DNA from: Lineolata rhizophorae
Lineage: Eukaryota; Ascomycota; Dothideomycetes; Lineolatales; Lineolataceae
DNA: 64,000 bases
NCBI GenBank assembly: GCA_010093515.1
Contig: MU001692.1
Span: 107,305-171,304 of the forward strand
Reading direction: 5' to 3'
Shown: positions 1 to 12,284 of the stretch, piece after piece
How the letters are laid out: every line of letters begins with the position of its first letter
Position numbering within the stretch: position 1 is the stretch's first letter
The notes under the pieces: generated by a model
What the model was told of the DNA's origin: nothing
Seen by the model: only the letters and a program-made list of their open reading frames with translations
Database searches by the model: none
Made by a program: the position numbers and the translations under genes

Positions 1-589
1 ATAGGCCATCTTTTGCCTAAGTTTTTGTGCCTTTGTAGGCTCTGTCGCCGTCGTTTTCGTGTTCTTTACCTTGATTATTCGTCGTAAGCACTGTAGAGCT
101 CATCAAGAACTTTATCAGTGGCAACACTGGCCGTGGTCTTGCGGCAAGGACGCTGGTCTGATGTGCTTGGTTTGGTTTGTAAACCGATGCATAATCTTGC
201 AAAGTAATGGCAGAGTAAAACACTGGAAATTCGGAGCCTAACAAGGTCCACAACAAAACCGTTCACAAGGGACTCAGCACGATAGAAATCCCGGAGCAAT
301 ATTTTTTATGATCATGCCATCGCCGGCTAGATTACTTCGCGCAGGGTAGTACTAGAAGCCCTCCTAGTCCCATCCATACAAAGAGAGTCTATAAACTTTG
401 CTGCATCTTCTCTAAGAAAAGTGTCACAGAGCTTGATAGTCTCCGGTATATTCTTGAAAGTATGTTCAGAGCGACCTCCGTATAGATAGTCTAGCTGCTT
501 TAAAGATCGAAGGTAATGAGTCGGTAGAGACGATGGTACCGACCATGCATACTTACTATCAAGTATTGGGCTTAGGCTCCAGATCGAAG
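1..589. other. Stretch without a recognisable gene
   Basis: All six frames are broken by stops and no motif, repeat or RNA is recognisable. It may be decayed sequence continuous with the coding relic just downstream. Confidence 0.4.
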
Positions 590-1290
590 AGATTTAGGAT
601 GGTGACGCCGAAGTGGACCGAGCAGTCTCCACTGCATTGCTCATCAGATCGTTTACCGATATATTCGGATCGTCTACTGCGGGTACTGCGTTCTCCGCCT
701 CGCTCGCATTTTCAGACCTTGGAAACGTTGAGCTGCGGTACGCACTGCAGATATCTATCATCACTTCAGGATTACCGAGCATCTCATCGTCATAACAGTA
801 TGACGTCCACGGATAAACATTTATAGTCCGCTTAATCGGGTCATAAGAGAAGTGATACTCTAATATAGTGTTTCCAGCAGAGAGATCCCGGTTAGCGAGT
901 ATACCTACTACGGTTAGATGTGGAGCTAAACTGGTAAGGCGTGCCTCTTGCCGCCGAAACATATGCTTGTCCTTAATGGCTAGCGTCAGGACATAACCTG
1001 GACTGTTACTCTCGTTACGAATTAGGCATTGCCTGTTCTACATCCCACAATTCGTTAAGGCCTCGTCTTCCGGAAGCCTTATCGAGTCTTATGCGGCTAC
1101 AAAACTCAGGTATTTGTCAATGGTTGCAAGAATCTCGGAGTCAACTAAAGCATAATGGCAGAGGCTTAATTGAGTTTGATAGCCTACTCGCAAGACTCTA
1201 GCGCACATGAGGGTCTGCCTGAACCGTGAAGCCTCGCCCGTATTTCGACCAATCTGAAAGCCAAGGCCAAGAAAATTGCTAGCATGCTAA
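590..1290 (-). pseudogene. Decayed coding region of unknown family
   Basis: Read on the minus strand, three consecutive stretches look like protein-coding sequence (normal residue mix, few low-complexity runs), but they lie in different frames that I could not connect by credible introns. The best piece, at about 594-1050, is roughly 150 residues long and includes YHFSYDPIKRTINVYPW. I do not recognise the family, so I cannot say whether it was a host gene or an element. It looks broken, with at least two interruptions. No start codon or neighbouring partner is evident. Confidence 0.35.
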
Positions 1291-2505
1291 CCTTCTCCTC
1301 CTCCTCCCGGCGCGCCTGTTATCCGAGGCTCGGAACAGTTTACTGGTCTGGTTAGGCATATACGCATGTTAGCAGCTAGACAGCGTCAAAATTTAGAAGA
1401 AAGATAAAATGTACGGATAGAACAATAACGAGAGCCGCTAACTGCCTAGTTGTTGCAGCCTTCTTTCACACATCAGAACGCTGGAGAGGGTATATTGAAA
1501 GTGATACAACTCGAAGTTGGAAAAATGATGCGGACAAATGGATAATCTGAGGGACAGGTTGATATATCTGGTTTAGGGATGTGGCTTGGGGTGTATCTGC
1601 TGCAGAACCCGTAGGAGATGGAGAGGGGGATCTCGTGCCCTCTTATACTCCAGAGACGCCCCTACGAAGGTTAGCACCTACTACATAAGTAGCTCTTGTT
1701 CATAAACTGCTTTTCTTGATTAGCTGACACGATCTTTTAATAGGGTAGTATTCGGCGTTACGCTTGGGTAATAGCCCCTAGAAAGGGTCGATAGGGGTTA
1801 CGGCTGTCACAGTTCGGCGAATCAGAGGACCGGTAGTTATCGACCTGAAAAAACCAACATTCTACTGCGCATGCATTAGTGGCCGACCTACTCCGTAGAT
1901 CATGCTGAGGTGGGACCGGCGGTCCCGTCTCCCCAAATCGCAAGCAGAAGCCAACGCAATAACAATAGAAAAGACCTGCTGCACAAAAGGGACCAACGAA
2001 GGCCCCTACAGGAAGGATGAAGGGTCCTGGTCTCCGATTATAAAGTAGGAAGATAAGAAAGGCACACGCGCAGCGCACGTAGATCGCATGAAACTCTTGA
2101 GAGGCACTGTTTGGAATCGCGTTGTTGTTTAGTCATAAGGGGTCTGTGACAGGCCGCGGTCGCTGCATGCCAGGGGGACAATACCATAAGTCATAGGATC
2201 CCGCGGCGACTAAAATAAAGCCGGCCCTACATTGACAAAAAAGCAGACCAATGAACGTGTGCCATGGCGCCCTGAAATCTGGATAGCCGGAGACGCTAAG
2301 ATGGACGTGAGGTATCATATAGCACTGCACACAAACATGGCCATACCACCTTAAAAAGCATCTTTTTGCCTTCACACTCATTTTGCACCCTGATGCCATA
2401 ACACCGGTGACCATCGGTGCAGATAATTTTTCTGTCTTTAGCGGAATTCGTACTGCACTTTACAGCATTCTACGAAAGTATCGAACTCTCTACAACTCCA
2501 ATACA
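1291..2505. other. Stretch without a recognisable gene
   Basis: Only short open frames, most lacking ATG starts. I see no promoter, repeat or RNA gene. It lies just upstream of the APH-like pseudogene and may hold its promoter. Confidence 0.4.
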
Positions 2506-3959
2506 ATGCCCATGTGGCTCTGTGACTTTGAGGGTTGCCGAAGGCCGGCTGTCCGCACTTTCGGGGATTGCATACTCTGTAACCGCCACCTTTGCTCTGA
2601 CCATCTTCAACATGCGTTTCATGGTTGTCCCAAATGGGAGGTTAGTTCGGTTCTTCGTCCCGCACGTCCCCTGCTGATTTATTTGCCCGCTAGGATGCAG
2701 ATATCTATGATCCTGCGGCTAGAGCGGCAGAAGCACGCGAGCTGACGGAGCTGATCGAGAAGATCAACATTCCCGCTCTCGTGGCGCGAGCCAGCCTTCT
2801 ACGCCAGGGGATACCTTGCTCTATTCCTCTGCTTCAGTATGATAGATCCACGCGAAGTTCCGTGATGGGCGGCATGAACTATTACGTCGAATTGTCTTTT
2901 GATGACGGAATTAAATGGATCGCCTGCATTCGCAGGTTCAACGCCACATCTCCGCTGGCAGCACTACGAGACTACATCATCTAGAGCGAGGTCGCAACCC
3001 TCGAATTCCTTGAGCTGATTGATGTGCCTTCTCCAAGAGTGTTTGATTTTGCATTGGAAAATGCAAACAATTCTGTCGGGGTTGGTTATATTCTCATGGA
3101 GAAACTACCCGGCAAGTCCCTGAGATGGGCTCTCGCAACTCAAAAGCAGAAAAAAAATATCATGAACCAACTTGCGGATATATTTGTCGAACTTCACAAA
3201 TACCCGTTCGATCTTCTCGGCTCCCTCGACCACCCAGGTGACACTCATATCGGCGCATTTGCTCAAGAATCACTCACCGACTTTGCACAATCCGAAATGC
3301 GTACAATTGGTCCGTTCTCCTCCCCAGAGCAGTATCACGACTCCTCGCTTCGACTCATACTGGATCTGATTCTTCGCGGAGAGATGTATTCGCAACAAGC
3401 GGTAGACGCCTATCTGATCCACCGCTTCCTCGTCGATCTGATCCCATTAGTATCGCCATCACCATCGTCATCATCGATGCAGAATGACCAGAATTACTAC
3501 CTAAAGCATGCGGACGACAAAGGAGATCACATTCTGGCAGATGAGGATTTCAATATCACCGGCATTATCGACTGGGAGTGGGCTTACACTGCACCACCAG
3601 CTCATGCATTCAACTCTCCAATCGGTCTGCTACCAGTTGGAAACTTCTACGATGGCGTCAATGATCTGGGTGATGATGAAATTGTCTTTGCGCGTCTGTT
3701 CGAAGAAAAAGGCCGCCAGGACCTGGCGGGGTTTGTCTGGAACGGTCGGGTACAGCACAGGTTCGCGTTTTGTTGTGGTTACGATCTCGCCGACTGGAGC
3801 GGATTCCTTGGCCTTTTTCGGGGTCTTCGAGATGCTGTAAAAGTGGATGAAGGCCTAGACTGGAATGAGTGGAAAGCCGCCGCATTGCATCGCTACAAGG
3901 AGGATGTGGGGTTGCAATTGCTATTGTCTAGACACGAGGTCACCGCAGCTGGGCCATGA
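2506..3959 (+). pseudogene. APH-family phosphotransferase-like gene with one in-frame stop
   Basis: This is a fungal member of the aminoglycoside phosphotransferase (APH)/choline-kinase fold family; the true substrate is unknown. Exon 1 is 2506-2640 and encodes a Cys-rich N-terminus (CDFEGC, CILCNRHLC) of zinc-binding appearance. The intron is 2641-2693. Exon 2 runs from 2694 to TGA at 3957-3959. The C-terminal lobe has the family's modified catalytic loop (HADDKGDHIL) and the metal-binding segment IIDWEWAYT. The frame is otherwise uninterrupted over about 466 codons, but a TAG at 2982-2984 falls between RDYII and SEVATLEFLE. I remember close relatives having Gln (CAG) here, so this is probably a C-to-T change in a CpA context, the type produced by RIP. 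Sequencing error is the alternative. A protein started from a downstream ATG (3024) would lack the N-lobe. Confidence 0.8.
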
Positions 3960-5957
3960 GATGTTTTGCCTGTCTACTGAAGGGTTAGCATGTCAACTCT
4001 GACTGATGTTGGACGAAGTAACATATTCGAAGGAGAGCTAGCGCGTAGCGTGGCTCACGAAGCCCGTAGTTACAGTCAGCATGAGGCTCGACATACATAT
4101 GGTTGCCTCCCAGACAGGGTCACGCAGAAGCGGCCAATTGAACACAAGTACCAGTAAGTCTAGGTAATGTGGAGCTGCTCAGCAACCGTGCGATACTAGA
4201 TTCTGCGACATGTTGTCCTGGTGCCTGGAATAAGCTGGTCCCACCAGCACCATGCGTCCTTCGCCTTAGCTCTCGGCTCGGGGCGTCGCGTCGATCCCGT
4301 CTGTGAGTCCGCTGAGTTGCGGCAAGTTTATCGGGTAAGGCTGAACGCCCAGGTCGTGGTCATGGTGCAGGAATGAGCTTTGCGTTGTCGTCATCCACAT
4401 TGCAAAGAAAAGCGATGTGAAAGTGCAAAAGCCGGCATGCGAGGTGTTTTAGGTATCTCTCTATTCTTATCTAGTCTACAAAAAAAGCCTCGAGGACAGT
4501 CACCCGGCCGAGCCAGCACCGGATGCTCGACGCCCCATCCAGGCAGCCACATCGTTGCGATGCTGTTTCAACCCAACGCCCTTTTGCATTTTGCGGATCC
4601 AGCGTTTCCCGACTTCTCCCTGTCCGAGGAACTCGCCCTCTCGCACTAGCGGTCAATATTTTTCGGACCCGGATTAAGCGTTCCTCGCACACTCAAGCTT
4701 CTGGGCTCGCCCCTCACACAGCGAGGAGTTGGGAATCGAGGTCCTTGGAAAGGCAGAGTGGTGAGGCGTCCCTATCCTTCAGTCAGTTCACGTTGGATGG
4801 GTTGGAAGGACGGGAACCTCGCTATATCTCGTCTCCAAGGGATTTGGTTCGGTCCAAATGACGACGCCGATGATGCGTTGCGTGCCCGGGTTGGTGCGTG
4901 GCAATTTTGTCATTGGCTGGAATACGATGCAGCGGAACCAGAAGGGGACAAAAGGAAATTGGCAAGGACGGCCGAGGGCGAGAGCATGGAGTATTTATCA
5001 AGAACCGTAGACATCGTGGGCTGAGGAGCAGGTACGTAGAATCTCGGGCGGAGGAACAAAGTCGGTCCAAAGAGCAGGGTTCTGGGTGGGTCGGGCGCGG
5101 GGGCCAAGGGAGCGAATCCATACCCGGCATCGGCACGGGAATTTCAGAATGTCGTTCCCAATTGTATTGCCCACGAAATCGTGATCGTATATGTTGATTC
5201 GTTTCTAATACGCCTCCTTTTTTATTCGGGAGGTTTCCTTCCGGCAGAGCAGGTGTCACTTGAATATCCCCGGTTCGCATTCGCGCATTTGGTCCTCTGG
5301 GGACTTCTTTGTTCGTTTTTGAGTCCTGCAGCAGTACCTAGCCCACGTTTGCTAGCAGAATGTAACGACGAGAATGGGAGGTAAGGGCTGTGTAATCTTA
5401 GTTCTCCCATAATACGCTCTCTGTCATCCATAGTTTCGTGCTTTTGGGGGTATGTTTTGGTTTCCCATATTTAGTCCAACGACGCACTGGCCTCAGGGAA
5501 ACGAGAATGGATGAGGCGTAGTGATGACACGCTTCCAAGCAGAGCCTCGTTTAGAGCCGTGATGCGGCAAAAGACATCCGAAAGTGGATGCATTCCCACC
5601 AGCGGATATATGAGTAGAAACAGACTAAATTATAATCCCAGAGGATTTCATTGTGATGCTATCAGGCCTATTTTGCTATCACGTGAAAGTCCATGGAACA
5701 GAACATTGCAGCTGTCAAGTCGCCAAGCATGACGTGCAGGCGGGGCGATCGAACCGCGGGGCGACCGCAAGTGACTCCGGACTTTTTACGGCTCGTTGCA
5801 ACCTCAAAACCTCAGCCACGCGACCTATCACTAACCTTCCAACGGCGCAGCCACATTCGTGATATCTACATCCCTCCGTAACCTCAAATTCCTTACTTGC
5901 CTGCTCAGGGGATTATTTCATTTTCTTTTGGACGCTCGCTGCTGGGGTTTGCCCAAC
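3960..5957. other. Intergenic, about 2 kb
   Basis: Short overlapping frames only, none with family resemblance or splice-compatible partners. The 3' end is presumably the promoter of the PBDC1 gene. No repeat or RNA gene seen. Confidence 0.5.
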
Positions 5958-6796
5958 ATGGCGCAGCAGCCCGCGCAGTTCGATCCGGAGACGGCGGATA
6001 ATTTTGAAGATGTATGTGCTTCCTGATGCGGGACGTTCTGATAGCTGTTTGGATGATCTTTGTCACTGTTAGGATGCTCTCATGCTGATAAGAGAAATTT
6101 GCGTATCGTAGATCGAGAAGCAGTTCGCCGTCAAAGGTACGTATAGTACGCCAGGCGCATGGCTACTCGCCCGTGCGCAACGCTCCTCAACGCTCCGCGA
6201 CCTTCGACCGGACGAGTCTCCACCACCCCCGCTAACTCTCGATCTCGCTTTTGTTCCCACGGCGGCTAGTCGTCCAACACATGTCGACGTACTGGGGCAT
6301 CTTGGAGAAGATGCGCGGCTCGCAGCTGCGCATGACCAAGTACGACGACGAGATCCTCGCGCACTTCAAACGGGAGTTCCCGGAGTTCGATCCAGGGACG
6401 ACCATCGATGAGGACGCTATGAAGAGTAAGGAGGGCAAGGAGCGGTGGCGCAAGTTCATCGCCGAATATGAGAAGAGGATCGACGATTACAATTTCGGGA
6501 CGCTGATGCGGTCGAATCCGAAATGGGAGTGTGGGCCGGATGAGACCATTTTTGGTAAGCGCGCCTTTGCTGCAATTGAAAGGGTATGAGCGCACGGAGG
6601 GCCGAGGGACCTAACTGGGTTGCAGTTGTGAGAATGCAGTTTTATGCTATCGAGCTTGCGAGGTACGTATTGTTTAGTTTTGGTCCCTTTGTGAGAACGC
6701 GGCGGAATGCTGATTGGGCTGTGGTGCTGTAGAAATAGGGCGGGTTTGAACGACTGGATATACGAAAAGGCTCATCCGGAAGAGGCGAAGGAATAG
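5958..6796 (+). CDS. PBDC1 / Ypl225w family chaperone of nascent eEF1A
   Basis: The product is a 154-residue cytosolic protein of the PBDC1 (CXorf26) family. The yeast member Ypl225w is a ribosome-associated chaperone needed for folding of newly made translation factor eEF1A. Five exons: 5958-6011, 6112-6136, 6270-6554, 6626-6662 and 6733-6796; all junctions have GT..AG ends and keep phase. Family hallmarks are FDPETADNFEDIEKQFAV at the N-terminus, KERWRKF..YEKRIDDYNFGTLMR in the middle, and FVVRMQFYAIELARN followed by GLNDWI near the end. Length matches the yeast protein (about 146). The ATG at 5958 gives the expected N-terminus exactly. The 25-bp second exon is very small. A (GGC)7 run follows the stop. 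Confidence 0.93.
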
Positions 6797-6799
6797 ATC

Positions 6800-6821
6800 G
6801 GCGGCGGCGGCGGCGGCGGCG
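6800..6821. repeat. (GGC)n microsatellite
   Basis: About seven GGC units start four bases after the PBDC1 stop codon, in its 3' UTR. No coding role is apparent. Confidence 0.8.
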
Positions 6822-7204
6822 ACAGCGGTTGATACCCGGTAGAACATTCCTTTTGTACCCGAATAGGAAATACGATAAATCGGAGTTCTGTCTACTCAGG
6901 TGCCGAGTGCCCGAAGGCGTCAAGTTTTGCTTTGTTCGAACAGGTGAGTGCTTTACCAACTAGGTGGTAAAACAATAGGACGGCAGCAATTGTTCTCGGT
7001 ATCTCGAAAGGACGAGTGGCGCGGAACACTCGACAGAGCTCCCTATGGCCCTCCTACTAAAAAAAGGCAAATTCTTGTTGAAACATCGTTGTGGTTATTT
7101 ACATGGTCATCATTTCTACTATTTGATTTCATCACTTGCTAGCAGCATCTTGGCTCCTTCGTTCCTTTACTCCATCAGTTTATGGATCGTCACCGTGTTT
7201 CCAT
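6822..7204. other. Intergenic between PBDC1 and the ABC transporter
   Basis: Holds no gene. On the minus strand at 6935-6985 there is a short tRNA-like segment (D-arm-like TAGTTGGTAAAGCACTC), but it has no matching acceptor stem or T arm. Confidence 0.4.
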
Positions 7205-10200
7205 ATGTCTCTTGCAAATGGCGCGTGTGATAGTCCATCGGGAGCAGGGAAATCTCTACTGCGCTTACCAGATACCCTAAGCAAGTTCGAAGGCGGAAAG
7301 GACAGCTGTGCTTCAAGCAGCAATGTGACATACTCACAAGAGCCCCAAAACGAGGAATCCGACAGGGCAAAGAAAGTCAAATGGAAGGCGCTCTTCCACT
7401 TCAGTAGTCGCGCCCACCTTCCCACACTTTGTCTTGCTGCTCTCTTTGCCATCGCGGCTGGCATGGTCGTCCCCGTACAGGCCGCCTTCCTCGGTCGCAT
7501 TTTTGACGAATTCTCCAAGTTTGGCGCCGCAGAGGTGGATGCGCAGGTGCTACTGGATGAAGTGTCTAAGGTGTGCACGTACTTGGTGGTGCTAGGTTCA
7601 CTCGGATGGGTGCTGCATAGCGGCATGTTCATGTGCTGGCTGATGTTCGGTGAGCTTCAGGGGAAGAGTGCGAGGGATAGACTGTTCAATGGCCTTTTAC
7701 GGAAGGAGCAGACGTGGTACGATCTAAGAAAAGATGGTATTGGGAGCCTAACGCCGAAGCTGCAACTGTATGGCCTTCCTCTTATCCCGGTTCTAGTTGT
7801 TCCACTTTGGCGTCTCACTTTCTACCCATTAGGCATGTCTTCGAACTCACCCTCGCGACCGCTCACCCACTCGGTCTTTCCGTCCAATGCCTTTCTACTG
7901 CTCTGTCCTCCTTCGGCCTCGCCCTCTACTACTCCTGGGAGCTCTGCCTTGTCACCCTCTCTTCCGTGCCCATCGTCGCCCTTATTCTCTCCTTCCTCTC
8001 CTCCCACATGCAACCCCACATCGCGGCGCAATCTGCGCACCTAAGCGCCGCCGCGCACGCCGCGCTCTCCGCCTTCTCCGCCATCGAGACGGTCAAGTGC
8101 TTCAACGGGCAAGCCCTCGAGCTGCGCAGGTACGCCGACGCCGTGTCGGCGGCGGCGCGAAGCTACAAACGGCAAGCGAATTATTTGGGTCTGCAAATGG
8201 GCTTCAGGCACGTGGCGACGTTTGGGATGTTCGTTCAGGGGTTCTGGTATGGGAGCGCGTTATTGGACGAGGGCAAGATCAGTGCCGGAGAAGTGGTCAC
8301 GACTTTCTGGGCCGTCTTGTTGGCAGTGCTAGCGTTCACGGAGTTCTTGCCTCATATCATTGTGTTGGAGAAGGGGAAAGTGGTAGGGGACTTGCTAGGG
8401 GGGGGTTGTGGCGGACATTGAGAGCGGGTTGAGTGAGAGTGCGAGAATGTTATTAAGAAGAGAGGCGGGGGAAGAGAACATGGAGTTGGAGAAGAGCGGA
8501 AATGTGAGGGGTGAGATTAGGTTGAAGGATGTAAGTTAACTTTCATGTCTATGTGGCTTTTCCTCTCATGCGAGTCCTTTGAAAAGAACTAGACACTTAC
8601 GCCAGGCCGTTAACAAGTAGATCTCATTTGCCTACCCAACGCGTCCAACGCAACCGTCGCTCTCGCACGTCGACATGACCTTCAGAGCTGGCGCCATGAC
8701 ATTCGTCGTCGGCAGAAGTGGTTCCGGAAAAAGCACCATCGGTCAACTCCTCCTTCGCTTCTACCTGCCCGCCTCAGGCAGTATCACACTGGATGAAGTC
8801 CCTATCACTGCCATAGACGCCTCTTGGCTCCGCGAGCACATCGCGCTCGTCGAGCAGATGCCGACCCTCTTCGCCACCTCCGTCTACGACAACATCGCCT
8901 TCGGCAGGCGATGGCGGCAGCAGCGCCGTCAGCATCAGTACCGTCACTACAACATCATCGGCACGAAGGCTAACGCCAACGCTGAAGCTGCGGACCGCGC
9001 GCTACTCGACGCTCAGGTCAAGGATGCGGCGAGTTTCGCACTCATGCGCGATGCGGTCGCCGACATGCGGGATGGAATCCACACGCTAGTGGGCGAGCGC
9101 GGTGGAGCGCTGAGCGGTGGCCAGCGGCAGCGCGTTGCGCTGGCGCGGGCGAAGGTGCGGGATGCCCCTGTGCTGGTGCTAGACGAGGCGACGAGCGCTC
9201 TGGATGCAGCATCCAAGGGCAAAGTTATGGATAGGGTGAGGGAATGGAGAAAGGGAAGGACGACGGTTGTCGTGACGCATGATATTGGGCAGATTGGCCA
9301 GGAGGATTGGGTATGGGTGCTGGAGGAGGGGAGAGTTGTGCAGGGCGGTAGAAGGTGGGAGTTGGAGGAGAAGGAGGGCGCATTTAAGCGGTTTGTGGTA
9401 GAGGAAGAGGGAGCGAAGGAAAGGGATGTGGAGGCTGTGGAGGCTAAGGAGGTAGATGTGCGGATGGATGCTAGAGAATCCCGACGTGGGACATCACAAG
9501 CACCTGAGAGTCTGCCGGAGGCATACGAGCGCGAAACACAAAGGAAAAGTCGTACTTCGAGCATATTCGCGGCTCCCTTGGATGAATCTGTCAACCGGAG
9601 GGGTTCTACAGCAATGCTGCAGGCGGCTGCGCCGATTTGGCGTCTGCTCCCAGGCTCTCCGCGTCCTGATGCGTATACTTCTCGACAGCCGAGTACAGTT
9701 GGCTATGGTGGCAATTTATCAGTACCGGAGTCGCGTCGTCATTCAAGACAAGGATCGTCGCCAAACCGGCAATCAGCGCACTCATCGATGTCAGTTCGGT
9801 CGTCACTCGAGATATTCTCGCCACGAGTGTCTAACGAACGCATAAGACTCGAGAGTCGTATGCGACAGTCGCTGCATGTGAAGAGGCTGAGTCTTATGGA
9901 AAGAGAGAAAAGGGATAGTGAAATTTTAGGTCGGAGACGAAGCTCTTTAGACGACGCTTTTACGCCTGCGTTCCACCCGAGGAGCTCGATACAGATGGCT
10001 CGAAGGGATGCGACTAAGGAATTGACGCCGTCCAATGAACAACAGACGACAGAACGAAGCCTACCAATCCGCAAAATTCTTGCCACAGTATGGCCGCGAT
10101 TGGGTTTTTGGAATAGAGCAGTTCTATTTTTAGGCATGCTCGCTGCCTTGGTTCACGCAGCAGCAATACCAATGTTCTCCTACCTTTTCGCGAAGCTGTT

Positions 10201-11962
10201 GGGAACTTTTTTTATACCTGAGGATCGGGAAGTCAAGGCCAGACTATACTGTCTGGCTGTGCTAGGTATCACGGTGGGAGATGCCATCGCAACCTACCTC
10301 ATGCATTTTCTCTTGGAGTATTCCGGGCAGGGGTGGGTTAACAGTATCAGGTTGGAAGCGATGAGGCGGATCTTGAGCCAACCACTACAGTTCTTTAGCG
10401 ACGACAAGAACAACGTCTCAACCCTAACGGAGGCATCGAGCCACTATGCTGAGGAAATGCGAAACCTGTTGGGTCGTTTTGCAGCGTTGCTCCTTGTCGC
10501 GGCGCTGATGATGATTATAGCTGTGGTTTGGAGTCTGGTAAGTGCGTGGAAACTCACATTGGTTGGCTTGGCCTGCGGTCCGATCATGCATGGCATCACA
10601 TCTACAAACGAGCGAGTGGACAACATTATGGAGAGAAAGCGTAGCGACGCCATCGAAAGCATCGGAGACATATTTATGGAAACCTTCACGCAGCTAAAAG
10701 CTGTCCGCGCTCTCACTTTGGAGGACCATTTCCGGCGCAAATACATGAAAGCTACCGACCGTGCGCTGAGTATCGGGTTAAAGAAGGCCGTGTTCGCCGG
10801 AATCTTCTATGGCATGACGAACTCGACTATCATGTTCATCGAAGCGCTTCTGTTTTACTACGGCGCGAAAATCCTTGGAGAAGGCAGCACGTTTTCTGTC
10901 GTCGATGTTACTTTGGTCTTTACACAGCTTCTGTTCGCCCTCGGCAATGCAAATGTGTTGAGCTCCATGATTCCACAGGTCAGCTCATCTAAAGATGGAG
11001 CCACCCGCCTGCTGAAGCTGTCTAGACTACCTCTCGACTCATACGAGACGACGGGATATGCCCGTATGCCTTTCGTCGGTGACATTCGTTTCAACCGTCT
11101 GACTTTTGCGTACCCGTCTAGACCAGACGTCAACGTCCTGCGCGATGTCTCGTTTACCATCCCCGCAGGCAAGTGCACAACCATCGTGGGTCATTCGGGC
11201 TCTGGCAAGTCTACCATCGCCTCGTTGCTACTCAACCTCCACCCTGCGGGTAGCAGCAACGGGGCCTCGACTCGCGCCCCAATCACTCTCTCTGGCCGCG
11301 ACATCCGCCGCATTCATACGCCTTCGCTGCGCAACCTCATCACGCCCGTTAGCCAGACGCCGATGCTCTTCCCAGCCTCCGTAACTGCAAACGTCGGATA
11401 CGGCCTACTTCCATTACCTTCCGCTTGGTCTTCCTCGCCGACTCCTTCTCCTAGGCTACTATCTCGCATCCGTGCCGCAGCAACCTCTTCTGGCATTGAC
11501 GGATTTATCACTAGCTTGCCGCAAGGATATGATACGTTAATCGGCGAAGACGGCCTGGGCCTGTCCGGTGGACAGGCTCAGCGCGTTGCAATTGCGCGGG
11601 CGCTTGTGCGTGAACCAAACGTGCTCGTGCTGGACGAACCGACTAGTGCGCTAGACGTAGAAAGTGCACGGTTAGTGCGAGAGACAGTAGGGCGGTTGGT
11701 TGAAGAAGGGAGGGGGATGGCAAGTGGAAAGAACGGTGGGAGAAAAATAACAGTCGTGATTATTACACATGCCCAAGACTTGATGACTGTGGCGGACCGA
11801 GTTGTAGTGCTGGAGCACGGGACGATGGTCGAGGAGGGTGGATATAGGGAGTTGCTTGCGAAGAGAGGGAAGTTTGCACGGCTAATAGACAGTGGCGAGA
11901 ATAGCGGCATTCAGTTCGAAGGGATGCGAAAGGCGAATTGGAAGGGAAAGAGCTGGCAGTGA
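7205..11962 (+). CDS. Ste6-type ABC transporter (a-pheromone exporter family); frame changes at a G8 run
   Basis: Full-size ABCB transporter (TMD-NBD-TMD-NBD) of about 1,530 residues, resembling fungal Ste6 exporters of farnesylated a-type mating pheromone; substrate is inferred from family only. Exons: 7205-7767, 7833-8530, 8621-11962. NBD1 has Walker A GRSGSGKST (about residue 451), signature LSGGQRQR and Walker B VLVLDEATSALD. NBD2 has GHSGSGKST (about 1277), LSGGQAQR and VLVLDEPTSALD. A long Ser/Arg-rich linker separates the halves. Exon 2 does not stay in frame: at the G8 run (8398-8405) the reading frame ends, whereas seven Gs would read on through VADIESGLSESARMLLRREA to the next exon. 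The exon phases independently require one base fewer. It is therefore either a homopolymer sequencing error or a real frameshift that would remove both NBDs. The chosen ATG (7205) is the first in frame. Confidence 0.85.
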
Positions 11963-12284
11963 TGGTGGTATGAGCGCATATTTCAACGCTCGCACATATA
12001 GTAAGATATGGGTACTAGATACATCAATTCGCCATTGCGTGTCATCGTAATTGTGCTGGAAACTGACTTCATGTTTTTGCCTTTGGCTTGCCTCGCGCTA
12101 TTCCGAGACGGACTATAGGAGGCGAAGGGATGACCGAAAATGTAAAAAAAGAAAAACAAAAACCCGAGATAATGCTCAGAACGAAGTAGGCAGAGCTCTA
12201 GTAAGCCCCATGCAAAACTCCCTACTCCGCGCTAAACAGGTCTAGCTCCATCTATGTTCGACTGCCAACTGGCACATCACGACT
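11963..12284. other. Intergenic between converging genes
   Basis: 322 bp between the ABC transporter stop and the end of the minus-strand membrane-protein gene. Nothing recognisable beyond the likely 3' UTRs. Confidence 0.5.

Noticed and set aside
6935-6985. tRNA-like segment on the minus strand
   Set aside because: Only a D-arm-like half with a GTTCGAAC nearby; acceptor and T stems do not pair.
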